Shown here one piece after another: positions 1 through 5,222 of a stretch of DNA of 9,722 bases; within the stretch, counting starts at the first letter, position 1; each line of letters opens with the position of its first letter. The translations under genes and the position numbers were made by a program. The notes below the pieces were generated by a model. That model searched no databases, had not been told where the DNA came from, and saw only the letters and a program-made list of their open reading frames with translations. This DNA comes from UBA11373 sp046714175 (GTDB lineage Bacteria; Actinomycetota; Acidimicrobiia; Spongiisociales; UBA11373): contig JBKKBI010000054.1 in NCBI GenBank assembly GCA_046714175.1, positions 1-9,722 on the forward strand, given 5' to 3'.

Positions 1-147
1 CCTTTTGGCCGGAACCTTCTTGACCGCGGGTTTCTTGGGCGGAGGCTTCTTGACCGCCGCCTTCTTGACGACGGGCTTCTTGACGGCGCGACGCGACGCC
101 GGCTGGGCGGCGCGGGACTTCTTCGGAGCGGGCTTCTTCGCGGGCAT
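1..147 (-). CDS. Lysine/alanine/proline-rich N-terminus of an unidentified protein (partial)
   Basis: Only the first 49 codons are inside the window; the frame is open to the left edge. The peptide starts MPAKKPAPKKSRAA and continues with repeated KK-P/A-x-V-KK blocks, so it is a highly basic, low-complexity, probably disordered tail with no hydrophobic segment. Such tails bind nucleic acid or polyphosphate and are seen at the N-terminus of actinobacterial DksA/TraR-type zinc-finger proteins, histone-like proteins and other DNA-associated factors. A CarD-type regulator is another guess from synteny, since CarD lies near radA-disA in several actinobacteria. The sequence here does not decide between these. 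The ATG at 147 is the natural start because the basic repeats begin at once; a GAGG lies almost on top of it, too close to be a good ribosome site. It is on the disA strand but separated from disA by 131 bp with a hairpin, repeats and a candidate promoter. Confidence 0.6.
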   Translation of the reverse strand, partial: MPAKKPAPKKSRAAQPASRRAVKKPVVKKAAVKKPPPKKPAVKKVPAKR

Positions 148-172
148 GCCTCAGAGGGGGATGGGGGCGGCA

Positions 173-178
173 ATTGTA
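173..178 (-). promoter_or_regulatory. Candidate -10 box for the lysine-rich gene
   Basis: Read on the minus strand the hexamer is TACAAT, 5 of 6 matches to TATAAT. It would start transcription near 166, giving a leader of about 19 nt before the ATG at 147. I see no convincing -35 hexamer 16 to 18 bp upstream, where the sequence is already merging with the 7-bp repeat. The position just after the disA 3' hairpin and repeats fits a separate transcription unit. Confidence 0.4.
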
Positions 179-199
179 CCCGATGCCCGAGACCGGATA

Positions 200-255
200 G
201 CAGAGGGCAGAGGGAAGAAGGCAGAAGGCAGAGGGAAACGGACAACGGGCAACAA
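200..255 (-). repeat. Degenerate 7-bp tandem repeat, eight units, downstream of disA
   Basis: On the plus strand the interval divides into eight consecutive heptads: GCAGAGG twice, GAAGAAG, GCAGAAG, GCAGAGG, GAAACGG, ACAACGG, GCAACAA. There is no T in these 56 bases (24 G, 9 C, 23 A by hand count). The minus strand, which is the sense strand for disA, is therefore a pure C/T/G tract with no A, rich in pyrimidine-C steps. It begins where the disA 3' hairpin ends and stops just before the candidate promoter of the next gene. The GTTGCCC-type units at its disA-proximal end match the repeats at 3785-3826, so this belongs to the same dispersed family. Confidence 0.8.
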
Positions 256-279
256 CGGCTCCCGGTCGCCGGAAGCCGT
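255..279 (-). terminator. Hairpin at the disA stop codon
   Basis: ACGGCT (255-260) pairs with AGCCGT (274-279), and inside it CCGG (262-265) pairs with CCGG (269-272) around a TCG loop, with one C/A mismatch. That is a 10-pair stem whose last base is the first base of the disA stop triplet as written on the plus strand. On the minus strand it is followed by the A-free C/T-rich heptad tract, not by a clean run of T. It is a plausible 3'-end signal but not a textbook intrinsic terminator. Confidence 0.45.
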
Positions 280-1340
280 CAGTCTTCCTCCACCTCCCAG
301 CCGCGGCTGGAGTCGAGGAGGCGGTCGAAGAAGCGGCGCAGTTGCCGGGCCCGCGCCCGCCCCACGCCTTCCACCTGGTCGAGGTCCCCCACGGTCGCCA
401 GGAGGAGTTGCTGTAGGTCGCCGAAGTGGCCGACGAGAGAGTCCTTCACGGCATCGGGAAGCCGCGGGATGCGGTCGAGCTGGCGATACCCGCGCGGGCG
501 CACCTGACTCTCTTGCGGGCCCAGGTCGACCAGAGCCGCCACCCGCGACTCGTCGCTCAGCATCTCGGTGGACAGGCTGTCGAGCAGATTGAGCGGCTGC
601 TCGGTCTTGGGTGGATAGCGGCGCGAGTAGTCCGCGTACACCAGGATCGCGGTCTCCTCCACACCGGAGAGCAGGTCCAAGAGCTGCAAGCGGATCAACT
701 CGCCTTCGCCCCCCAACTCGACGGCGTAGTTCTCCAGGTCGGATCCGATGCGGCGAATCAGGGCCGCCCGCTGCAGGAACTGAGCGACATCGCGATTGAC
801 CACAATGTCGACCACCTCCAACTGGGTGAGGCGATCCTGGTCGTCCGTGAGGCGGCGCCGGAAGCGCTCCAGAGTGAGCAGGTTCTGGTTGGCCTGTGCC
901 AGGAGCGCGGTCGGGCTGCGCAGCTCGAACTGGTGGCTCCCCACGAAGACGGTGACGGTCTGGCGCCCTTCGCTGACCACGATCACCGGACGGCCGGTCT
1001 GCACCGCGACCCGTTCGGCGGTGCGATGCCGGGTGCCCGTCTCATTGGTGGCGATCGACGGGTCGGGAATCAGGTGGACGTTGGCCCGGTAAATCACCTC
1101 GGCGGCCTCGTCGGTAATCACCGCGCCATCCATCTTGGCCAACTCGGCGAGACGAGCGGGTCCAAAATCCGCCCCGTCGAGGTGAAAGCCGCCAGTGCAG
1201 ATCGACTCCACATCGCGGCCGTACCCGAGCACCACCAGCGCTCCGGTCTCCTGGCGAAGTATCAGCTCGATGGCGTTGCGCAGCGTCGTACCGGGAGCAA
1301 GTGCACGCCTGATGTCGAGCGTCTGGTCCTTCTGCGCCAT
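279..1340 (-). CDS. disA: DNA integrity scanning protein DisA, diadenylate cyclase
   Basis: A 353-residue diadenylate cyclase that condenses two ATP into c-di-AMP and, in the characterised family, is inhibited on branched DNA such as stalled forks or Holliday junctions. The N-terminal DAC domain (about 10-145) has GALVVLGY (33-40), the catalytic DGA motif (71-73, in KMDGAVIT) and the ATP-binding GTRHRTAE motif (102-109). A helical linker follows (about 150-290), then a helix-hairpin-helix DNA-binding domain with VEGVGRARARQLRRF (323-337). Length and all key residues match active octameric DisA. The ATG at 1340 is the only ATG, GTG or TTG in frame as far up as the radA stop, although the frame stays open there. 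No Shine-Dalgarno is visible. radA ends 89 bp upstream on the same strand, the common radA-disA pairing; in Bacillus RadA binds DisA and lowers its activity. A candidate hairpin closes the gene at 255-279. Confidence 0.97.
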   Translation of the reverse strand: MAQKDQTLDIRRALAPGTTLRNAIELILRQETGALVVLGYGRDVESICTGGFHLDGADFGPARLAELAKMDGAVITDEAAEVIYRANVHLIPDPSIATNETGTRHRTAERVAVQTGRPVIVVSEGRQTVTVFVGSHQFELRSPTALLAQANQNLLTLERFRRRLTDDQDRLTQLEVVDIVVNRDVAQFLQRAALIRRIGSDLENYAVELGGEGELIRLQLLDLLSGVEETAILVYADYSRRYPPKTEQPLNLLDSLSTEMLSDESRVAALVDLGPQESQVRPRGYRQLDRIPRLPDAVKDSLVGHFGDLQQLLLATVGDLDQVEGVGRARARQLRRFFDRLLDSSRGWEVEED

Positions 1341-1358
1341 CGGACTGCGCAGGCTAGT

Positions 1359-1393
1359 CAGAGTGAGCGACCAGCGGTCAGCGAAAGCGAACC
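1359..1393 (-). repeat. Weak 7-bp periodicity between radA and disA
   Basis: Read on the minus strand the interval splits into GGTTCGC, TTTCGCT, GACCGCT, GGTCGCT and CACTCTG, with CGCT recurring at spacings of 6, 7 and 7. This looks like a decayed relative of the repeats found after disA, the zinc-ribbon gene, the last permease and clpC, again with the pyrimidine-rich strand in sense orientation after a gene end (radA). It is short and divergent, so it may be chance. The rest of the 89-bp gap shows no clear promoter or hairpin. Confidence 0.3.
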
Positions 1394-1429
1394 GGCGCGC
1401 CTCGCAACCGAGTCCGTTCTGAAAGCTGA

Positions 1430-2731
1430 TTACTTCCTCAGCCCGAGTTCTCCCAACACCCGATCGATCCGATCGTGCCCGTTGCCACGCGGTCCTACCG
1501 CAACCTCGACTCCAAGTCGCTTGGCTTCGGAGGCGCGGTGCTCACCGTGAGGGACTGGGCGGATCTCGCCGGTGAGCCCCACCTCCCCCCAGGCGGCTAC
1601 AGCCCCGATGGAGCGGTCGAGCAGTGATGAGGCGAGGGCGATCGCCACTGGAAGGTCGGCGCCGGGATCCCGGAGACGCAATCCGCCGACGACGCTCACA
1701 TACACATCGTGAGCGGCGAAGGAGAGTCCAGCATGCCGGTCCAGCACCGCCAGCACTTGATGCACCCGGTTGTTTTCCAGGCCCTTGACCGAGCGGCGGG
1801 GTTGTGGGTTGGTGGTCGACGCCACCAGCGCCTGCACCTCCACCAACAGCGGACGGCGTCCGTCGATCGCAGGGAACACGACACTCCCCGCGACCTCGCC
1901 GAGATGATCGGTGGCGAGGAGACCGGCAGGGTCGGTGACCTCGCGCATCCCCATCTCCCCCATCTCGAACAAACCCACCTGATGGGTAGGCCCGAAACGG
2001 TTCTTGAGCCCGCGCAATACGCGCAGGCCGCGATCGAGATCACCCTCCAGGTAGAGCACGACGTCGACCGTGTGCTCGAGCAGCTTGGGACCGGCGATGC
2101 CGCCGTCCTTGGTGACATGGCCGATCAGCACGACCGGAACCCCCGACTCCTTGCTGGCGTGGATGAGGCGGGCGGCCGACTCACGCACCTGGGCGACCCC
2201 ACCAGCCGCTCCCCCCACCTCGCGAGCCTCGATGGCCTGTACCGAATCCACGATTAGTAGGTCGGGAGCCACCTCGGCGGTGGCTGCCACGATGGCGTCC
2301 ACGTCGCGTTCAGAAGTCAGCAGGACCCCGTCGCCGACGATGCCGAGGCGGCGAGCCCGCAATCCGATCTGGTCGAGCGACTCCTCGGCGCTCGCCATGA
2401 GCACCTTGCCGCCGCTGGCGGCAACAGCTGCGGCCACCTGAAGCAGCAGCGTCGACTTGCCCACGCCCGGTTCGCCGCCGATCAGGATCGCCGCCCCCGG
2501 AACCAGTCCCCCTCCAAGCACCCGATCGAACTCTCCGATGCCCACGGCACGCCGCTCCGCGTCCGTCCCACCCGTGGCGCTCACCGTCACCACGCGGGCA
2601 CGGGGGGCCTTCTTGGCAGGACGGTTGCGCTCTGCGGGGATCTCGACCAGCGCACCGTCGGCGCGACATTGCGGGCAGAACCCCATCCATTTGGGGCTCT
2701 CGTAGGCGCACGCTTCGCAGCGGTATTTCAC
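1430..2731 (-). CDS. radA: DNA repair protein RadA (Sms)
   Basis: A 433-residue RecA-like ATPase. In the family it drives branch migration and DNA unwinding during homologous recombination and repair. The order is canonical: an N-terminal C4 zinc finger (C5, C8, C19, C22, within CEACAYESPKWMGFCPQC), Walker A GGEPGVGKST (85-94), Walker B LLIVDSVQ (158-165), the RadA-specific KNRFG motif (243-247), and a C-terminal Lon-protease-like fold (about 270-433) that in this family is a DNA-binding scaffold and not a peptidase. The length is slightly under the usual 450 or so. The start is GTG at 2731, forced by the zinc finger beginning at residue 5; the ribosome site is weak. Only 9 bp separate it from the stop of a possible 38-residue membrane peptide upstream, so the two could be co-transcribed. 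disA follows 89 bp downstream. Confidence 0.97.
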   Translation of the reverse strand: MKYRCEACAYESPKWMGFCPQCRADGALVEIPAERNRPAKKAPRARVVTVSATGGTDAERRAVGIGEFDRVLGGGLVPGAAILIGGEPGVGKSTLLLQVAAAVAASGGKVLMASAEESLDQIGLRARRLGIVGDGVLLTSERDVDAIVAATAEVAPDLLIVDSVQAIEAREVGGAAGGVAQVRESAARLIHASKESGVPVVLIGHVTKDGGIAGPKLLEHTVDVVLYLEGDLDRGLRVLRGLKNRFGPTHQVGLFEMGEMGMREVTDPAGLLATDHLGEVAGSVVFPAIDGRRPLLVEVQALVASTTNPQPRRSVKGLENNRVHQVLAVLDRHAGLSFAAHDVYVSVVGGLRLRDPGADLPVAIALASSLLDRSIGAVAAWGEVGLTGEIRPVPHGEHRASEAKRLGVEVAVGPRGNGHDRIDRVLGELGLRK

Positions 2732-2740
2732 ATCCGAAAG

Positions 2741-2857
2741 CTATCGACGCCGGCTGACGAAAAACACCACTACCGCCACCAGCACACACAACAGCAACAA
2801 CCCGCCGATCACGGCAGAGGTGTTCCAGGCTTCAGTGGGGCGTACTTGAGCGAGCAT
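2741..2857 (-). CDS. Possible 38-residue single-pass membrane peptide upstream of radA
   Basis: A short frame starting MLAQVRPTEAW, followed by one strong transmembrane segment (about residues 15-34, IGGLLLLCVLVAVVVFF) and a basic end SRRR. Polar N-terminus, 20 hydrophobic residues and a terminal positive cluster are exactly what a small Nout-Cin membrane protein looks like, and the stop lies 9 bp before the radA GTG. A -10-like TATTGT on the same strand (2883-2888) would give a leader of about 18 nt. Against it, no Shine-Dalgarno precedes the ATG, the frame remains open upstream into the antisense of the zinc-ribbon gene, and T-rich codons can mimic a membrane helix by chance. I do not recognise a family. 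If it is not a gene, these bases are the radA leader. Confidence 0.42.
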   Translation of the reverse strand: MLAQVRPTEAWNTSAVIGGLLLLCVLVAVVVFFVSRRR

Positions 2858-2878
2858 CAAAGGAGAGTTCAGAATCCG

Positions 2879-2887
2879 TGGCACAAT
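2879..2887 (+). promoter_or_regulatory. Extended -10 promoter of the zinc-ribbon gene, near-leaderless
   Basis: TGG followed by CACAAT fits an extended -10 box (TGn then 4 or 5 of 6 matches to TATAAT). Transcription would begin about 2894-2896, only 2 to 4 nt before the ATG at 2898, so the messenger would be leaderless or nearly so. This agrees with the lack of any Shine-Dalgarno directly before the start. There is no good -35 hexamer, as expected when an extended -10 is used. Confidence 0.45.
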
Positions 2888-2888
2888 A
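2883..2888 (-). promoter_or_regulatory. Opposing -10 box for the radA side
   Basis: The same bases read on the minus strand give TATTGT, 4 of 6 to TATAAT, inside GGTATTGTGCC. It would start transcription near 2876 toward the small membrane frame and radA. It overlaps the plus-strand -10 box almost completely, so the two polymerases could not occupy the site together. Confidence 0.35.
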
Positions 2889-2897
2889 CCCGTCTCC

Positions 2898-3743
2898 ATG
2901 GACGACGACTCGCTCGACAGCTTCGACGACCTTTTCGAGCCTTTCGGGCTCGAAAGCAAGCCCGACAAGGAGCCGCCGCCCACCAAACGCCCCGCCCAGT
3001 CGCGACGAGCGACCGAGACAGTGCCCGCGGGAGCGGTTCCGTGCGGTTCGTGTGGCGCCCCCAACCATCCCGACAACCGCCATTGTGACCGCTGCGGGGC
3101 CCGGCTGGCCCGTAGCCAGATGCCGGTCGCGCCGCAGCCGATGCTGCGCACCACCGCCGGAGCCCGGGCCTTGATCGTCCTCGCCAGCGTGGTGCTCGGG
3201 GTGGCCCTGCTCGCCCTCGTGGTCAACCTCTTCAGCAACGGAGGTGGCGGCACCGCCGAGACCACAGTGACCACCGGGACCACACTCGCTACCACGCCGA
3301 TCGGCCCGCTGACCCCGATCCGGGTCAACTGTACCTCGGAGCTGGCGTCATTCCCGTGCGCTGCTTTGCTGGACGGCGATCCCGCAACGTCGTGGAACGC
3401 CACCGATGGCGGCATCGGGGTCGAGATCACCTTTCTCTTCTCGCCACCGGTGCAGATCACCGAGATGCTGATCCAAAACGTCGCCGATGAATGCCGCTTC
3501 CTCCGTAATGCCCGAATGCGAGGAGTCGAGATCTCTATCGACGACCTCACCCAGACCATCGTCACCGAGTTGGATGACAGCCGCGACCCGCAGCGGATCG
3601 ACATCCGCAGCATCGGGACCTCCAGCCTGACGATCCGTATCACCAGCGGCTACCCGGGCCAGTCGTGCGATGGACGCGAGCCGTTCCTGGAGATGGCGGC
3701 CCAGGACGTCGAGTTCTACGGGAGACCAACGCCGGGGGGGTGA
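2898..3743 (+). CDS. Zinc-ribbon single-TM protein with discoidin-like extracytoplasmic domain
   Basis: A 281-residue protein of three parts. Cytoplasmic part: acidic start (MDDDSLDSFDDLFEPFG), proline/basic stretch, then a zinc ribbon CGSC...CDRC with C49, C52, C63, C66. Membrane part: one helix at about 90-112, followed by a Gly/Thr-rich linker (113-135). Outer part (about 138-277): a beta-rich module with LDGDPATSW (158-166) and IGVEITFLFSPPVQITEM (173-190), which resembles discoidin/F5-8 type C and the NADase-type glycan-binding modules that follow zinc ribbons in many actinobacterial proteins. Four cysteines (C145, C154, C199, C257) could form two disulfides. Topology Nin-Cout follows from the zinc ribbon and basic residues before the helix. 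Ligand binding, perhaps carbohydrate, is inference; no enzyme motif is visible. It is the only plus-strand gene here, divergent from radA, with a near-leaderless start. Confidence 0.85.
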   Translation: MDDDSLDSFDDLFEPFGLESKPDKEPPPTKRPAQSRRATETVPAGAVPCGSCGAPNHPDNRHCDRCGARLARSQMPVAPQPMLRTTAGARALIVLASVVLGVALLALVVNLFSNGGGGTAETTVTTGTTLATTPIGPLTPIRVNCTSELASFPCAALLDGDPATSWNATDGGIGVEITFLFSPPVQITEMLIQNVADECRFLRNARMRGVEISIDDLTQTIVTELDDSRDPQRIDIRSIGTSSLTIRITSGYPGQSCDGREPFLEMAAQDVEFYGRPTPGG

Positions 3744-3784
3744 CCTACGCGGCCCGAACCAAGTACGCGGGTCTTGCCGTAGTC

Positions 3785-3826
3785 GTTGCCCGTTTCCCGT
3801 TGGCCGTTGCCCGTTTTCCGTTAGGA
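3785..3826 (+). repeat. 7-bp tandem repeat, six units, downstream of the zinc-ribbon gene
   Basis: The heptads are GTTGCCC, GTTTCCC, GTTGGCC, GTTGCCC, GTTTTCC and GTTAGGA, which also read as a tandem pair of 21-bp units. It starts 42 bp after the stop codon at 3743 and runs in the sense direction of that gene. The bases between (3744-3784) can fold only into a weak imperfect stem (GGCCCG with CGGGTC, one G-U pair). Confidence 0.8.
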
Positions 3827-3868
3827 GCGGAAGAACTCGGAGTTGTGCACCTACGCCTCCGTGAGCGC

Positions 3869-3928
3869 GCGCAGCGGGAAGCGGGCAGCGAGAACCGGCA
3901 ACCGGCAACCGGAAAGCAACCGGCAACC
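3869..3928 (-). repeat. 7-bp tandem repeat, eight units plus a 4-bp insert, downstream of the last permease
   Basis: Read on the minus strand from 3928: GGTTGCC, GGTTGCT, TTCC (insert), GGTTGCC, GGTTGCC, GGTTCTC, GCTGCCC, GCTTCCC, GCTGCGC. It begins at the foot of the permease 3' hairpin and runs in the sense direction of the permease operon. It therefore faces the 3785-3826 array of the opposite gene across 42 bp of ordinary-looking sequence (3827-3868). Confidence 0.8.
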
Positions 3929-3962
3929 TCTGAGCAGGCGGCCATTGGCCGCCCGCTCAGAG
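3928..3962 (-). terminator. Long hairpin over the stop codon of the last permease
   Basis: CTCTGAGC (3928-3935) and GGCGGCC (3937-3943) pair with GGCCGCC (3947-3953) and GCTCAGAG (3955-3962): 15 pairs in 16 positions, one A/C mismatch, and a 3-base ATT loop. The permease stop triplet (3957-3959) is inside the stem. Lying between convergent genes it could end transcription from both sides. Neither side has a T-run; on the minus strand it is followed by the heptad array. Confidence 0.6.
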
Positions 3963-5222
3963 CTCTTGCCCCTTCTGATACGGTCGGCCGTCAGCCGCGG
4001 GCGGTCGGAGTCGCTGGCCGGCGAAGACGAGAACGATGAGCACCGTCGCAAATGGCATCGCGTTTGGCAGCCAATCGGGTGCGGTCTCGGTGAGCAAGTA
4101 CCACGCCAGGAACCCCGCAGCGATACCGCCGGCGAGGAGTGCGTCGAGTCGCTTGCCGCGGCGGATCGACACCGCGAAGACGAAAACGAGCCCGATGACG
4201 ATCAATAACAACAGAGCATGCGTCGATCTCCCGTCGAGATCCCGAAGCGCGGTACCGAATGGATATCCGAAGAGGAACGCCGCGATCAGAACTCCACCGG
4301 GCCGCCAGTTGCCGAAGATGAGCGCGGCGAGTCCGATGTACCCGCGCCCCTGGGTCTGCCCCTCGCGGTAGAAGCCGGTCAGCTCCATGGCGATAAAGGC
4401 GCCGCCGAGCCCGGACAGGGCGCCGCTGATGATCACGCCCTTGTACTTCTGCAAGTAGATGTTCACCCCGAGCGACTCCCCCGCCACCGGGTGCTCGCCG
4501 GCGATCCGCAACCGCAGGCCGAACCGGGTCTTCCAGATCAGCCACGCGGAAGCGGGCACGAGAGCGAGAGTCAGCAGGGTGAACAGTGAGACATCGGCGA
4601 CAAAGCCCCGCAAGAACGAGGCGATGTCGGAGACGAAGAAGATGTCCCAGCGGTCGATGACGCCGAGGAAGTCTGGCGTCTTCCATCCGAACAGGTTCCC
4701 GCCGGCAAGGAAGGGCAGGGTGACTGGAGCCAACCCGGTGATGGAAGGGGATTGGGTGATCGACCCGCCGGAGAAGTCGGTGAACAGCTCCGACGAGAGG
4801 AATCGCACCGTGCCCGGGGCCAGAATGTTGATCGCCACACCCGACACGATGTGATCCACCTTGAAGGTGACCGTGGCGATGGCGTGGACCAGTCCTCCCA
4901 GAGCGCCGCCCACCAGCCCGTAGGCCAACCCCATCCACGGCCCGCCCTGGAGCACCCCCCACGCCCCGAACCAGGTGCCGAGCACCATCATTCCCTCGAG
5001 GCCGATGTTGACCACACCGGCGCGTTCCGAGTACAGCCCCCCGAGTCCGGCGAGCAGGATGGGTACACACCACCGCAGCATCGCGCCGGAGGCATCCTGC
5101 GAGGTGAGCCGCTCCAGTCCTCCGGGCTCCAGCGCCTGGACGATGCTGAGAACGAGAACGCCGACGGCGGCGGCGATCGCATAACGGGCCCAACCCGGAA
5201 GCGCTCCAAACCTGTGCAGCAT
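3957..5222 (-). CDS. ABC transporter permease, nucleoside-type (NupQ/YufQ-like)
   Basis: A 421-residue integral membrane protein, second permease of a BMP/Nup-type nucleoside importer in the BPD_transp_2 (branched-chain amino acid/ribose type) fold. Recognisable stretches are SERAGVVNIGLEGMM (65-79), VDHIVSGVAINILAPG (122-137), the ATPase-coupling loop around GEHPVAGESLGVN (242-254) and GRGYIGLAALIFGNWRP (292-308). It keeps the family tail DGRPYQKGQ. Firmicute homologues are about 320 residues; here roughly 90 extra residues with further hydrophobic segments (about 338-352, 361-377, 390-402) precede that tail. The start is ATG at 5222, overlapping the TGA of the previous gene by one base (TGATG); GTG at 5225 is equally in frame. 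A G-rich ribosome site lies just upstream. Last gene of the operon, closed by the hairpin at 3928-3962. Close relatives carry nucleosides such as guanosine; the substrate here is inferred. Confidence 0.93.
   Translation of the reverse strand: MLHRFGALPGWARYAIAAAVGVLVLSIVQALEPGGLERLTSQDASGAMLRWCVPILLAGLGGLYSERAGVVNIGLEGMMVLGTWFGAWGVLQGGPWMGLAYGLVGGALGGLVHAIATVTFKVDHIVSGVAINILAPGTVRFLSSELFTDFSGGSITQSPSITGLAPVTLPFLAGGNLFGWKTPDFLGVIDRWDIFFVSDIASFLRGFVADVSLFTLLTLALVPASAWLIWKTRFGLRLRIAGEHPVAGESLGVNIYLQKYKGVIISGALSGLGGAFIAMELTGFYREGQTQGRGYIGLAALIFGNWRPGGVLIAAFLFGYPFGTALRDLDGRSTHALLLLIVIGLVFVFAVSIRRGKRLDALLAGGIAAGFLAWYLLTETAPDWLPNAMPFATVLIVLVFAGQRLRPPAADGRPYQKGQEL

Noticed and set aside
426..1550. 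Long open frame on the plus strand opposite disA
   Set aside because: It is the antisense shadow of a certain gene in high-GC DNA, with no recognisable domain and runs of His, Gln and Arg typical of such shadows.
1430..1920. Lon-like region of RadA as an active protease domain
   Set aside because: RadA proteins generally carry this fold without peptidase activity, and no catalytic Ser-Lys context is seen.
3785..3928. CRISPR array
   Set aside because: The units are 7 bp, directly abutting and degenerate, without unique spacers or nearby cas genes.
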